Of a stretch of DNA of 64,000 bases, positions 13,050 through 24,998 are shown one piece after another. Location: positions 28,049,458 through 28,113,457 of the forward strand of contig OX155952.1 of NCBI GenBank assembly GCA_944548615.1. Reading direction: 5' to 3'. This DNA comes from Micropterix aruncella (lineage: Eukaryota > Arthropoda > Insecta > Lepidoptera > Micropterigidae). A program made the translations under genes and the position numbers. Numbering within the stretch: the first letter of the stretch is position 1; every line of letters begins with the position of its first letter. The notes below the pieces were generated by a model that saw only the letters and a program-made list of their open reading frames with translations, did no database searches and had not been told where the DNA came from.

Positions 13050-15526
13050 GAACCGCCACGTGATCCTGCTATCAATACGCAACCAAAATTATTGCAAGTT
13101 TATTTCATGGGTGATAAGGAAGCACAAGTTAATAGGCGTTCTGATTACGTCCAAGGTGTGGAAAGAAACACGGTTCAAAAAATACAAGAAGTTCTACATG
13201 ATCACAATATTTTAGTGCATGAATTCAAAATGGCTAAAGATAGAGTGACTACCGATAGTTACAAGGTTGTGATACACCCAGATCGGTTACCACGTGGTGA
13301 ACACGAACGACGATTCAATGCCCCGACCACAAATGAAATAGCTGCCGTGGTAGTTGGTAGTGAACAAACTGCGTCTCGAGACATCGTTATTCAGGCGCAC
13401 GATGGCCGGCTCTCTAGAGTTCCAGACACTCATAGATTTTATGATGTTCTCGAGTAACCGATAATTTTTTGGATAGGTCAAGAGGGGTACAGTTTTGATA
13501 TTCCTCAGACAAACCCAGTTACAAAACAACCCACACCAAACAAACATGTGTCTTGCAAAGACTTTTATGCTTATCATATGATGGTACGACGCAACAATTT
13601 TAATTTTTTGCTTCGGTGTCGACTTCTCCTACATCAATTTTTGGTGGACATGTACGTCAAAGTGGAGAGTGAGCGCTTAAGGTTTATTGCCTTGAACTAA
13701 ACGAAACTGCGAGCAGAAAATTATATACATTTACAAGACGCGATAAGGAATGATGCGGATTTAGATCCAAATAACTTGGGTCAAATGGTAATTCTCCCGT
13801 CATCATTTGTAAATAGCCCGAGATATCTCTACGAATACACCCAGGATGCGTTCACATACGTGCGTAACTACGGGAGGCCTGATATGTTCATTACAATGAC
13901 ATGTAATCCCGCCTGGCCAGAAATCACTAAACAGCTCATTCCAGGTCAAAATTCAACGGACAGACATGACTTAACAGCCAGAGTATTTAAAATAAAAGTT
14001 CAAAAATTAGTTGCTCTACTTGCAAAAGGTAAAATATTTGGTGATATGAAGTGCTTCATGTACTCGATCGAGTGGCAGAAAAGAGGCTTGCCTCACGTGC
14101 ACTTACTGCTGTGGTTGATGGATAAATTACGCCCTAACCAAATTGATGAAGTCATAAATGCAGAGATACCCAACTCCAAAACTGATCGAAAGCTCTATGA
14201 TACTGTGACCAAAAATATGATTCACGGTCCCTGTGGTGCACTAAATCCGTCATCACCATGCATGAAGGAAGGCAAATGTACCAAAAAGTATCCAAGGGCG
14301 CTTTTAAAAGATACTCAAACTAACGACAAGGGCTATCCTCTGTACAGGCGTAGAGCACCAGAAGATGGCGGCCGTACGATAACTCAAAAAACCAGAGGTG
14401 GAACACAGGAAGTATTGGTTGACAATAGCTGGATAGTACCATATTCTCCTCTTCTCATCAAGATTTTTAATTGCCATATAAATGTATAGTTCTGCAATAC
14501 GGTACAGGCTATAAAATATATTTGTAAATATATTAACAAAGGTAGTGATCAGGCTATTTTTAACATACGACAGCAAGGGAATGTTCACATTGACCCGAGA
14601 GATGTGGTGCAAACATTTCGAACCGGTCGATATGTTAGTAGTAACGAAGCAGCGTGGCGGATTTTGGGTCTGCCTCTGCATGAGAGACGTCCAACAGTCA
14701 CTCATCTTGCGGTACATCTGTTCAATGGCCAGCGGATTTATTTCACTGAAAACAATTTTAGAGAGAGAATGGCCGCACCACCTAAGACGACACTAACTGC
14801 ATTCTTCCTGCTTTGCCAAAATGACGCATTTGCAAAAACATTACTTTATGTTGACGTACCCCGCTACTATACTTGGAACGTGTCGTTGAAAGAATGGAAA
14901 CGTCGTTTACAAGGAACATCTGTCGACGGCTGGCCAGGTGTGAAAGCAGGAGATGCTCTTGGGCGCATTTACACAGTGCACGTTAGTAACTTCGAATGTT
15001 ACAGTTTGCGAATGCTGCTAAATGTAATACAGGGCCCCACTAACTTCTCGGATCTAAAAACAGTTGACGGCCAAGAACTTGAAACTTTCGACAAGCGTGT
15101 GAGAAGTTGGGGTTGTTGGAAGATGACAACCACTGGGATGCCACAATGGAAGAGGCCGTGCTGTGTCGCTCTCCTTCGCAAATAAGGGAGCTATTTGCAA
15201 TATTGATATGCACTTGCGGTTTATCAAATCCTCTTCAACTATGGGATAAGTATAAAACTTCATTATCAGAAGATATCTTGCACAGATTTGAAAGGATGGA
15301 TCAAGTCAACAATAATCTTTGTTTGAATGAAGCACTGAGACTTATAGAGGACAAAATAATATCATTTTCCGGAAAGAAATTGTCCGACTTCGGTATGCCC
15401 ATACCACAGCGTCGAGGAGAGCTGTCGACCGATGTCATCAAAGAGCTAAGCTACGGTACCGCTTTATTAGATGCTCAGGTAAGCATCTATGCATCATCCG
15501 TACCTATGTATCCTTACAAACTATAG
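13050..15526 (+). pseudogene. Helitron Rep (HUH endonuclease) part of RepHel, broken
   Basis: Rep nicks DNA and starts rolling-circle transposition. One frame runs from about 13050 to 15100, broken by nonsense codons at 13455-13457, 13698-13700 and 14487-14489; a frameshift near 15100 moves the rest to another frame, ending at 15526. Conserved parts: DPAINTQPKLLQVYFMGD (start), RFYDVLE/PIIFW near 13445, NYIHLQDAI near 13720, MVILPSSF at 13785, FITMTCNPAWPEI near 13890, the HUH motif in RGLPHVHLLLW near 14090, and YICKYINKGSDQ near 14515 carrying the catalytic tyrosines. The first stop falls exactly between otherwise conserved blocks, so decay is recent. Pif1 helicase motifs should follow but are deleted. 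Confidence 0.85.
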
Positions 15527-15870
15527 GGTATAATACCTATTAGTGAGATCATCATAAAAAGTACTTAGTTCCAATTTACATACATTTCACAATATAGTTA
15601 TTCGAAGATACATATATATAGTTGTTCGAACAATATAGTTGTTCGAACACATATATATAACTAGAGAATGGATGGACCGATTTTCATGATTTTTAATTTG
15701 TTGGATTTGTCTCCGCCCCGAATAGCAAAATAATATAAAAACATGACCGATTTTTATGGTTTTTGATTTGTTGTATTTGTCTCCGTCCCGAATAGCAGAA
15801 TAACTTAAAAAGAAAAATTGGAAAGTTGGTGAAAAATGAAAATAAAAGAAAAACATTTTCTCATACAAAA

Positions 15871-15999
15871 TGTAAATCCGTGTTTTCCCATGGTAAGTTA
15901 TACGTGGCAGTTCACGTGTCGGCAAATCATCCGCTTTATTTGTTCTTGCGCCTGACAAAAATAACAAAAAATGTCGTATATCATAAGGTGCTTCAATGA
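15871..15999 (+). pseudogene. Helitron helicase, extreme C-terminus
   Basis: The short frame starts CKSVFSHGKLYVAV and ends TKNVVYHKVLQ with a TGA. This matches the usual end of Helitron Pif1-like helicases (SHGQLYVA...TKNIVYQ...). About 340 bp separate it from the end of the Rep frame, where roughly 1.5-2 kb of helicase would be expected, so an internal deletion removed the motor domain. Confidence 0.7.
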
Positions 16000-16253
16000 A
16001 GAGAATTAAACCGAGTGCATTCCATGCTGCACAATAGTTTAATTCAATCATGTCTTGCTGACACGCGATTGATATATTTAATTTTTGTACTTTTATATTT
16101 CTTTATGTGTTATTATCTTAATAAAGTAGTGAACTTAATATTTATTTTGTATTAATTGGATTACTTTAATAAAATCATAAATTGAGTTCAGCTAATCTGT
16201 AACACGACATTCATTGACTGTTAGGCGGTACGAAGTTCGCCGGGTCAGCTAGT

Positions 16254-16380
16254 ATATATATATATATATACATAGCTAGAATTACATAGCTAGAAGTATA
16301 CATAGCTAGAATTACAAGTAATTAGTAATTATTAATTATACAGTAATTAGTAATTATACATAGCTAGAATTACAGCTTCG
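16254..16380. repeat. Short tandem repeats (ACATAGCTAGAATTAC units)
   Basis: After a short (TA)n tail, about four copies of ACATAGCTAGAATTAC alternate with TAATTAGTAATTAT units. Probably microsatellite decay at the Helitron junction. Confidence 0.7.
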
Positions 16381-16440
16381 ATCATAACATTGATCTTGCC
16401 GTGTAACCTCTGCTGCAATAAGTGGAAGGAAAAACATTAA

Positions 16441-16682
16441 CCCCTCAGGCCCCGATTGGCCGATATCGGCCACAACACGGTTTTAATTTAATTTTAATTT
16501 AATTTGTTTAATTTTTTAATGTTTTATTATGTTAATGTTTTATTTTAATTATGGGTACAGTGGTTTTGCAGTAATTAATAGTTTGGTGAGACAGTGTCAT
16601 AATTCAATTTTTTTACTAATTTTTACAAAAATTTTTTGGGACATCAACTTGTCAATCGGCTGAGGGGCCGAGGCCTGAAGGG
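16441..16682. mobile_element. piggyBac-like MITE flanked by TTAA
   Basis: TTAA flanks both ends (16437-16440 and 16683-16686). The terminal inverted repeats begin CCCCTCAGGCC and, from the right end, CCCTTCAGGCC. There is no coding capacity in 242 bp. TTAA target sites and CCC ends fit a non-autonomous piggyBac-type element. Confidence 0.6.
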
Positions 16683-16686
16683 TTAA

Positions 16687-17069
16687 GCTGTCGGTAAATC
16701 GACTCGACTGTGGCGGTCTTAGTGACACAATAATGTGGTAATTTTCAATTGTCGGCTATGTGTCGTCGTATAGTAGTGTTTATCCGCGATGCAAGGCCGC
16801 GTTTTATGGTGTAAATACTCGCGAAATATCAGGCGTCTATAGAAGGTATAAAGAGTAATAATCCGACCGTTATAAAGAAAATGTCAATATATCGTTATTT
16901 CTTGGGGCTATATTCGAACTTCAATCGTCTTGAATGGGAATAGTCGGTAATTATTGTTGAATGGGGATTTTTACAGCCATCTCCTAGACGACATGCAGAC
17001 GACACCTCATGTGTTGTCGTCTATCCTACTTGTATCCGTCCGTCTATCGTTTTGGGAGCTAACGGGCCC
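16687..17069. other. Intergenic, nothing recognised
   Basis: About 380 bp without a coding frame or repeat that I can identify. Confidence 0.5.
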
Positions 17070-17680
17070 TTGCTGAGTTGGCCACGAAGACCCATTCTGT
17101 TCAGGGTCGGTCACACTCACAGGTCAACATCCATCCGCCGGCCTCCACGCATGAATTGCGAGCCCGGGCAGGACTCTGGCCTTAGGGCCAGTTCCCCCTA
17201 GGAATCAACCTTCTGGCGTTCCTGGACGGTCTGCGCACCGCGCGGCGTAAGCCGAGCGATTCTGGAAGCAGTACTTTTTCCTATAGAGCTCCTATGGTGC
17301 TCTTGAAACGACCATCGGCTACCCGATCCTCGGTGAACAGCCGGGCAAAGGATGCCGTGGTCCGCGGTTGATTCGGTTTACACCGTTTCACCGCTTCGTG
17401 AGGGAGAGGACCGCGCAAGCGACCTTGAACTCGTAACCAGTCGAGAGACCGGCGCAATCTGATCGCAATTGGAAGTAAGGGCGTGAGTGTAAGCCCGCTG
17501 GGTAACATACCTGGTTATCTCGCGGATAAGGCGTTAACCTCTTACGGGCATGTGGCGGAGCTTGACGGTGGACTGTTTTGTCCAAGTCTTCTGCGCTCAC
17601 TTCACGGGAGAGGGACGACCAATCGTTGAAACTTCCTGAGGTTCTAACTAACGGGTACAACCCGTTGTAGTTGAAAACTC
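17070..17680 (+). repeat. GC-rich dispersed repeat, copy 1
   Basis: About 600 bp, clearly richer in G+C than its surroundings, starting TGCTGAGTTGGCCACGAAGA and matching 46960-47613 along its length. On the minus strand both copies keep a frame of about 75 codons (here 17281-17508) starting MLPSG and ending RVADGRFKS. I do not recognise the family; it could be an untranslated part of a retroelement or a composite SINE. Confidence 0.75.
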
Positions 17681-17759
17681 TATTTATATAGAGGAATTCT
17701 CATTGCGAAATTAGCCCACGTATTTATTTTTACACGACAGCCCTACAAAAAGGAATGCA

Positions 17760-18460
17760 ATGTGTTCAGGTTTCATGTATCTATGTTTTCCGTGTTTTTT
17801 CTTCTTCTATACGTAATAATATATATCTTCTAAACGTATAAACCGATTCTAAACGTGTAAACGCTTAAACCGATTTAGAAGTTTGTGATATTGTTAAAAG
17901 TGTTATATCACCCCAAGTGTCATAGGGTAGCTAAACTGTCCGAATGACTAATTATTATAATAATTGTCTAAATGTCCAAATGTCAATAAATGTGGTGTTT
18001 AGAATTAAATGAAAGGTGTGATTGATTACATTTCGAAAATATATACAGTTTGAGTTTTAATTAAACAGCATCCTTAAAGTGGGTGAATCAGAATGAGCAA
18101 ATAAACTAGTTTTCATAAAAAAAATGTGACAAAATGCATTTCAAAAACCCATTTTATTTTTTTAAATTTGAGAAATTTAATTTTTGAATTAAAGTTTGAC
18201 AAGCGTTGAGCGTTCTTCGCCATCTAGCGGTAGGTGAAATATCGCGAATAAAAAATATTCACGATATTTTACCTAACGCTAGGTGGCTCAGCGCACTCGA
18301 CGCTTTTTATACATTTAAAAGAAAAATAATTTTAAAAAACGTACAATTGATTTTTTTTAATTAAAAGTTGTTTATTTTCTTATACCGGATGTTTATTTGC
18401 TTCAACCACTTCGAGGATGCCAGGTAATTAAAACTCACCCTTTATGTATCTCTATGTTTA
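17760..18460 (+). repeat. Dispersed hairpin-bearing repeat ('repeat X'), copy 1
   Basis: About 700 bp matching 50220-50920. It starts at TGTTCAGGTTTCATGTATCT and contains ACCGATTTAGAAG and CATAGGGTAGCTAAAC. An imperfect long hairpin lies at 18202-18304, arms AGCGTTGAGCG... and ...CGCACTCGACGCT, around the loop AATAAAAAATATT. No coding frame. Family not recognised. Confidence 0.75.
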
Positions 18461-18747
18461 AATAGATAACACAAATATTTCTTTTAAAAACTGTTTTATT
18501 ACTTGAGCACCGAGCACAACCGACTGAGCGCTTCGTGGGCGGAGCACGATCGATACGAGATACCTGCCGCAGGACGCACAGCGCTGCGACGCCACACATC
18601 AGAAAGGTCTGAAGAAAGGACCTGGCTCACGGGAAGCCCCGTTTAAAAAAGCAATTGCCTACCGGAAGACATCACAGGCCTTAGACATAGATATAAATAT
18701 AAAAAATTACACAGAACTACACACAAAAGATTGTAATCATTATCATT
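18461..18747. other. Short GC-rich island, nothing coding
   Basis: A GC-richer patch (about 18505-18680) inside AT-rich DNA. No frame or RNA structure is recognised. Confidence 0.4.
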
Positions 18748-18978
18748 ATTTATGTCTGTTTCTCCGTCTTCTTCTTCTAAATCACTTAACGGATTTTGAT
18801 GCAGTTTTCACTATTAGAAAGAGCGATAAACGAGGAAGGTTTATGTATAAAATTTGTAAATATTTACACAAAATGGCTAAACTATGATGGTGTATTTCAA
18901 AAACTATTTTTGCACCGGTTTAAAATGAACGCCATCTGTCGAGCGACGTTGTAACGTTTATAATAATATAATATTGTT
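18748..18978 (+). repeat. 230-bp direct repeat, first copy
   Basis: Matches 19332-19565 (TCTCCGTCTTCTTCTTCTAA near the start, AACGCCATC and GACGTTGTAACGTTTATAA near the end). The two copies flank a TTAA-bounded MITE. Family not recognised. Confidence 0.75.
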
Positions 18979-18992
18979 ATGTAATAATTTAA

Positions 18993-19298
18993 CCCCTTGA
19001 GTATGATACGACCAAATCTGGTTCTGAAACAATTATCCGTTGAGTATGATACGACCAGATCTGGTTCCGCGTTTTTTTCACTTCTTTGACGTTCTCATAT
19101 TTATTCATAATTATCTAATTGTTTTACAAAATGATATTTCAATATTCTATATTCGAAATTTCAATGCAATCATTGTGCAGTTGTTCTTTTTATGATTGGT
19201 GTAGTAGTTTCGTAGTTATTGTACTTTAAGGTCGATGTCGCCGAAAATCCTGCAAAAGAGACGGATGCATACATGAAAATACCCATTTACTCCAAGGG
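18993..19298. mobile_element. piggyBac-like MITE flanked by TTAA
   Basis: TTAA at 18989-18992 and 19299-19302; ends CCCCTTGAGTA and, inverted, CCCTTGGAGTAAA. An internal 35-bp motif with GAGTATGATACGACCA is repeated twice near the left end. No coding capacity in about 306 bp. Confidence 0.6.
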
Positions 19299-19331
19299 TT
19301 AACATACATAGTATAAAATGAAGTCGATATT

Positions 19332-19565
19332 TATTTATGTATGTTTCCCCGTCTTCTTCTTCTAAATTACTCAATCTATTTTGATGCGTTTTTTTACTAT
19401 CAGGAAGAGCGATAAACAAGAATGGTTTATGTATATAATTTGTAAATATTTTGCACAAAACGGCTGAACTATGATGATGTATTCCAGAAAACTATTTTTA
19501 TACTGTTTTAAAATGAACGCCATCGGCCGAGAGACGTTGTAACGTTTATAATAGCAAAATATTGT
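19332..19565 (+). repeat. 230-bp direct repeat, second copy
   Basis: Second copy of the repeat at 18748-18978, in the same orientation, on the other side of the MITE. Confidence 0.75.
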
Positions 19566-19771
19566 ATATAAGTAGCTTAGAAAAAAAAGGACATAAAAAA
19601 TAAAAATTAAGACCAGTGAAAATAAAAGATTAAAATAAATTAGTTTAAACTAAAGATAACAGATGGCGACATTACAAAAAATAATAAAATATTACAACGA
19701 AAATATACGACCATATTTCGGAGTTCCATACTAAACTAAATTGACTAAAGATACGCGAATGTAGAGATCTG

Positions 19772-20005
19772 CATATATTCTGCCTATTGCAGAAAATACT
19801 CAATAATCCACTTATTCCGTACCAAAATCCAAATTCCGAGTGTTATCTTCCCACGGGCTGCCATTACGGTCTCAGTCAACGAATGCTCTGTGTTCAGCAT
19901 GATACGGCCGCAAGAGTATGGAATAACCTGCCTTCCAATATACGGGATACCTTTAGTTCGAGTGCGTTTCGCTCCCGGCTGAAGCTGTATCTGCTCTCAA
20001 GATAA
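19772..20005 (+). pseudogene. LINE ORF2 C-terminal fragment
   Basis: The frame ends with HDTAARVWNNLPSNIRD and FRSRLKLYLLSR before the stop at 20003-20005. This is the characteristic tail of Jockey/CR1-like ORF2 proteins (ARLWNSLP..IR...S..FK..LK.YLL). Only the last 70 or so codons remain; upstream parts are absent. Confidence 0.65.
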
Positions 20006-20266
20006 TATAACCTGATATATTTTATATTATGTACTACATGTGTATATTATGCGTCATTTATATTATTACTATCGACCCGCCCGGCTTCGCACAGGTGCAA
20101 TTTATTAATAAATAAAATGAGGAGTCCGCTTAGCAAGGAATTATGAAGTACATTTATTATATAACGTTTATTCATTTATATTTTTTTAAGTATGTCACAA
20201 ATGACAAAACTAATAATGTAAAAATTACTTATAGTCGCAATTTTATCGTGAAACATAAATCGCACT

Positions 20267-20463
20267 ATGGGAAATGGTAGTACAAAATCAGATTTTTTAA
20301 TAAAGAACAGTAATTGGTTGAATTCAGAATATTTAGTAACGTTAGCGAACCCGGAAGACGAAACAACCAACTCCATACCTTCTACTTCTTCTGGAAGACC
20401 GTGCCTTATCTTAAGAAGACTCGTCACAATGCAGCAAATGAAGAAAAAAAACGACCTTTCCTA
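20267..20463 (+). pseudogene. Possible transposon-derived coding scrap
   Basis: The frame contains SNWLNSEYLVTLANPEDE followed by IPSTSSGRP, a combination I associate with a linker in uncharacterised transposon-related lepidopteran proteins. A neighbouring frame continues with Lys/Arg-rich sequence, suggesting a frameshift. The assignment is weak. Confidence 0.2.
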
Positions 20464-20952
20464 TCCTTACCTATCATTTTCTGTACGAGGTCATTTTAAA
20501 GTAACACCCATATTGTCTTGCTATTGTTTTATACTTGGTCATATGCTATCACCGATATTATTTATTAATTTCATATTCGATTACATTTTAATAAACCTAT
20601 TGAGATTATCATTGTTTTATATTACTTGATTGTTATTGATTTAAAAATGTGTGCTTTATATATTTTTTCTATTTCGTTATTCTCTGTCGTATTATTTTAC
20701 AAACACGGTAACATAGATACCTATAACGACCCCAGTATATTGAAAAGGACAGTGTTTAAAAGTCACAATTGTGCGATTAGGCTACAAATATTTTTAGATT
20801 TTGTCATTTTGGTAACGAAAATGAGATTATATGTTACTTTCTATATTCTCCTGGTTTAAAACTTGTATCTAAAAATAACCCACATCAAATCTAGACACGT
20901 TCTATGCGATATTTGGGCAATATGCATATATAACTCGCGCGCGTACGTAAAC

Positions 20953-21438
20953 ATGGATATTTTAGGTTTTATAGATTCCAACCACGTCACTGTAACTGCG
21001 GACATAAATACTCATAGAACCATAATATCTGAGAAAAGTAGCCGAAAATTATTTTCCTTAAATATCAGAAGCATTAATCGAAACCTTGATCATTTATTTC
21101 TTATTATCCAAGATCTATAGCCTAACTAAAATATTACTGTTCTAACAGGGACATAGATAGGAATCCTCTTTTGTAGAGAAAAAGATCAAGGGTTATTTTA
21201 CATTTTATACCAAAAATAATTATACACGAAATGATGAAGGTATGTTACTCTATCGAAAGTGAGACTAAAAGGGGCCTACTGTTTGCAGATAAACCTTAAC
21301 AACACAATTTACATTCACGGAGATTATAGAAGTACATCTGTCTCTAATATTCCGACCTTTTTAGAGGCCGGTGATAATTTGCTACCTAAAAAAGTTTCTA
21401 ACAATCTAGTCCTTTGTGGAGATAATAATATCTCATTA
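20953..21438 (+). pseudogene. LINE endonuclease (APE-type) fragment
   Basis: Two frames in different phase carry signatures of the apurinic-like endonuclease of Jockey-type ORF2: RKLFSLNIRSINRNLDHLF (first strand, NIRSI...N) ending at 21120, then LNNTIYIHGDYRS and NNLVLCGDNNI ending at 21441, the latter resembling the GD.N catalytic block. Frameshifts and stops between them make it a relic. Confidence 0.6.
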
Positions 21439-22266
21439 TGAAAAAGACAACCAAATGAGCGACTACTTAATCTATCGATTAAGTAATGACTCATGGTTTG
21501 AAATGTCTGGTAATTGGTGTTGCGGTCTTTGTTATAAATTTGTGTTATTATGATAATATTAAAGGAATGCTAATTTAGAATCTTTTAATATTCTCTTTCA
21601 GGGTGAAAGTGAACCAAAACAGATGTCTTGATAATAATTTAACCAAAATGAATAGTTCTCAATATAGTCATCGGGCATTGGGAATATTGGTATTATAGAT
21701 CATTTAGTATATATAGGAACAGGTATATTTAGATTATCTTTATTCAGTATATGTCAAATAACTATATGATGTATAGTAGATCCCTGAAGCGATGAGATGT
21801 ATCATATCTTTCAATAATCTGTGCAAAAGAGGATGCTACTATTTGTATTAACCCTGGGCCCACACTTCAATAATAAAAACCGTATATCATATGAAAGATC
21901 TTTTTATATATTATAATTAATAACATGACATTTCTTGTTATTTCGCTGATACGACAATAACTGACGAACGCGATTCTTCGATAGTGGTTGGTTTTACTTG
22001 GCTGGTCGCATCATGTCCGATCTACACGCTGACCAACATATTGCATATGTTTCAATCGCGCTTTCCGAAACTCGACATGACGCAACTTTTCGTTTCAACA
22101 ATCAGAATAAATGGTTTTGGTTGAATCAACAAGAAATGGTTTTGAGAAACAGATAGTTGAACTTTAGACCAGTATCCCTGAAATAAATCATTCAAGAACA
22201 TTACCATCAGTCAAAATAAGTTGGTAAGACAATCAACCCTTATTAAAAAAAATTTTTTTTTTTGAG
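21439..22266. other. AT-rich intergenic stretch
   Basis: About 830 bp with no gene or repeat that I recognise; it may be decayed LINE body between the endonuclease relic and the OR relic. Confidence 0.4.
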
Positions 22267-22549
22267 AGTACTCGACTTGCTTTAGTTGCGTATAATTGTG
22301 GGTGGTATGACACTAAAAAAAATCTAAATTGACATAAATATGCTCCAATTGAGGGCTCAAAAACCCGTGTCACTTACTGCAATGAAATTTGTTACACTTT
22401 CCTTAAACACAATCTTCAATGTATGTAAAAAAATCACGATTGTATTTTAACTGTTTTTAAGTATTATTTCTATGTATGTTTCCCCTCAGAATATGTGATC
22501 CGCTCGGTCATATTTCACTTTCCTGGGACAAATATATGCTTTTTCTAAA
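22267..22549 (+). pseudogene. OR relic 1: exons 5 and 6
   Basis: Exon 5 (22267-22420) reads CGWYDTKKN, then after a frame break INMLQLRAQKPVSLTAMKFVTLSLN, matching exon 5 of the intact ORs, but is 154 nt instead of 156. The splice acceptor is lost (GAG in place of CAG). Exon 6 (22490 on) resembles SAWSYFTLL but is shifted. Exons 1-4 are missing. This is the remains of a lost receptor copy on the same strand as OR-A and OR-B. Confidence 0.75.
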
Positions 22550-22617
22550 AACTTCCCTCTTAAGGCTATTTTTGGACAATAACTCAAATTTAGGAATAAT
22601 TCAGAACCGAAGACCAA

Positions 22618-22880
22618 CCAGACAGACAAGTTATAGAAAATAGCCTAATAATACCCAGAAGGAAAATATCATTTGGACAAAGACATTACTCTTTCATTGC
22701 GCCGAGATTTTATAATCTGATCAATATGGAAATAAAAATGAATTTGACATTTAGGGAATTCAAAAATAAAATACAGAAATGGTTATCGAATCATGACAGA
22801 CTAACCATACATCAAATGTATGGTTATCTAATATATTATTTTAATTATTTACCAAAAACCCAATGGCCTTTTAATATGCA
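22618..22880 (+). pseudogene. LINE ORF2 C-terminal fragment
   Basis: An open frame reads IIPRRKISFGQRHYSFIAPRF (shown only as a motif region), then LTFREFKNKIQKWL, similar to the tail of LINE ORF2 proteins (R...FG.R.....P..WN.L......FK..L..WL). The RT is not present. The stop is in the AT-rich sequence after 22940. Confidence 0.5.
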
Positions 22881-22944
22881 AAACAACTTTAATCGACTCT
22901 CATCGACTCTCCACAATTATTTAATTCTCCACGTTATTTTTTAA

Positions 22945-23480
22945 ATCAACCATTAAATTTAATTCAAAATCCGACCACGATGCATAGGAAACAGCTCTTC
23001 ATAAACGGGTTTATATTCTAGTATCGATAAAAATATAGAATTGTTATTTCGAATGAGAAAGTACAAAGGCATCAAAAATTGGAAAGACTGGACGAAAAGA
23101 CGACGCTCCTAAGGGAATGATATGAACAAATTAGAACATCACTGTTTCATGCAGAACTTCGAGGTATATTTAATTGTAGCTACATACAATAATCTATAGG
23201 TAACATAAGATATAATACGACATTACAATGTATTCCTTTGAATTTATATAATAAATCCTGTCATAATAAATGGGCAATCAAGCAAGTTGTCCAATTACTA
23301 AGCTTCAATTAATGTTCAATTCAATTGTTTGCAATCTAAATTTCCTCATCGATTTCCAATCTAAATCTAAATTTATAAATTAAATTGCTATTTGATGGGC
23401 AATCTATCTAATTTACCAATTACTAAGCTTTAATTAATTCTAATCTAAACGAGTAGTAATCAATTAAATTAGATTACTAA
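22945..23480. other. AT-rich intergenic stretch
   Basis: About 540 bp, including locally repeated AATCTAAA/TTAATT motifs near 23280-23470. No gene is seen. Confidence 0.4.
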
Positions 23481-24860
23481 CCCTCTGCGATTGACGTGCC
23501 CTAATTTTCACAATTTTACTGACGTGGTAGTCTAATAGACACCATTTTGACAGCTTATGTCTTATTATTTTAATTTAATAGACCTATCAAACTGATTAAT
23601 TTGTCATGTTTAGGGTTTGTATAACTATATAAAATTAATAGTTTTATCGAAATAAAAAGCAATCTAAACGTTTACAGTATTTATTGAAAACGCTTCTAAT
23701 CAGTCTTTAAAACCTTACAGCCTTATAATCAGTCTTTAAAACCTTCCTAACGGACGATATATATTAACAAAGTCAACATATATTATACTAATCAATTTTA
23801 ATAATTGGTAACATTCATTCGTTCAATAATAAGTAATATAGCCTCAAAAATCACTTGTTTTTTCGATCTTCACAAAGCGGCTTGGAACATTGAAGGCAAA
23901 TCGGCTTCAAACAATCACAGCAACAATACCTTGTCAGTCTTTTCAATTTAGTTGGACATATAGAGCATAATTTTCTACCACCTGCTGGAATAGATTGGGT
24001 GGTTGGTGGTGGAGGGGGAAAAGTCATTCACAGTTCTCTTGGCAATCTTTCGTTGTATACGCGTGATTTCATGTGATCTAGCACCAATTCTCTGGCCATA
24101 TTCAACATAAAACCTTCTCTTCTCCGCTTATCGTCACTGTCAGCACACATTTTATATAATGCAAAGCTGTTTATGCCTGCTATATCAAGTATTCGTTGGA
24201 AAATTGCCATATGCGGATGACGAGTTTTACGGCTGCAAGAATATATCGAGCACTTCTTGTTCACTTCCTCAACTCCTCCTTTAGTGTAACTGTAGTCTAC
24301 AATCATATTAGGTTCCCCTGTGTTTGTATCTGTTTCTTGGTTGTGGTGAGAAGTATTTCGTTTCTGGTACAAAATTTGGGTCATCACCTTCATCACCAAC
24401 ATCGCTGAACTCATGCTCGCTTTCTTCATCTAACCGCTGCTCTATTAGCTGTTCCTGACTTATAAAATTCCCAGACGATGTTCTTTTAGAACTACGATGA
24501 CCTTGGTTTTTATTTGAGTTAGCCATCTGAAACATAAACAATAAACCGTAAGTAACAAAACAATTTAACTGACGTGCTGTCTATGAAATACTATAAAGGT
24601 ATAACCATTATACTGAGGAGGCTGTTTAACAGACACTTACCTTAACACTAACGTGATTGACTCGTAGACACCTTCCCTCGTAGGACGACCCGACCGCGAC
24701 CCGACCACACGCCGCGACCGCCATTGGCTCATTGAGGAATGCCAGCCCTTGCAATGGAAAGGTACTGAGAACGCGGGAGTCTGGATTAGAAAAATAACGA
24801 CGCATGATACATTTCGTAATAACGAGGTGTCTGTCAGACTACCACGTCAGTCACAGAGGG
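23481..24860 (-). mobile_element. piggyBac-like transposon, internally deleted, with CTAA target duplication
   Basis: The ends are inverted repeats: CCCTCTGCGATTGACGTG at 23481 and, from the right, CCCTCTGTGACTGACGTG. A 4-bp CTAA flanks both sides (23477-23480 and 24861-24864), a one-base variant of the TTAA site used by piggyBac. A second inverted motif, GACGTGGTAGTCT, is shared further in. Inside lie the N- and C-terminal parts of a piggyBac transposase on the minus strand without its catalytic core. Confidence 0.8.
23851..24526 (-). pseudogene. piggyBac-family transposase, N- and C-terminal parts fused by deletion
   Basis: Starts at ATG 24526 (MANSNKNQG...) with an acidic N-terminus (DEESEHEFSDVGDE) typical of piggyBac. 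Near 24310 it passes, with a frame change, straight into the C-terminal region: MIVDYSYTKGGVEEVNKK, where family members have DYN.TKGGVD..D, then CSRKTRHPHMAIF and IAGINSFALY. An in-frame TGA at about 24028 is followed by a Cys-rich end (CSICP, YCCCDC, CLQCSKPLC), the zinc-binding tail of piggyBac proteins, stopping at 23851. The DDE catalytic domain (roughly 300 residues in the family) is absent. Non-functional. Confidence 0.8.
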
Positions 24861-24998
24861 CTAAAGTAACTTAATTGCTACTAAATTGATTTTTTAATAT
24901 TTAATGAGGTTTATTGTTGGTAAAGAATAGAATCAATGAAAGTATATGTCTCTTTGTTTATGGGGCTGTATGATGTCATAAATATTGTTTTTTCCTAG

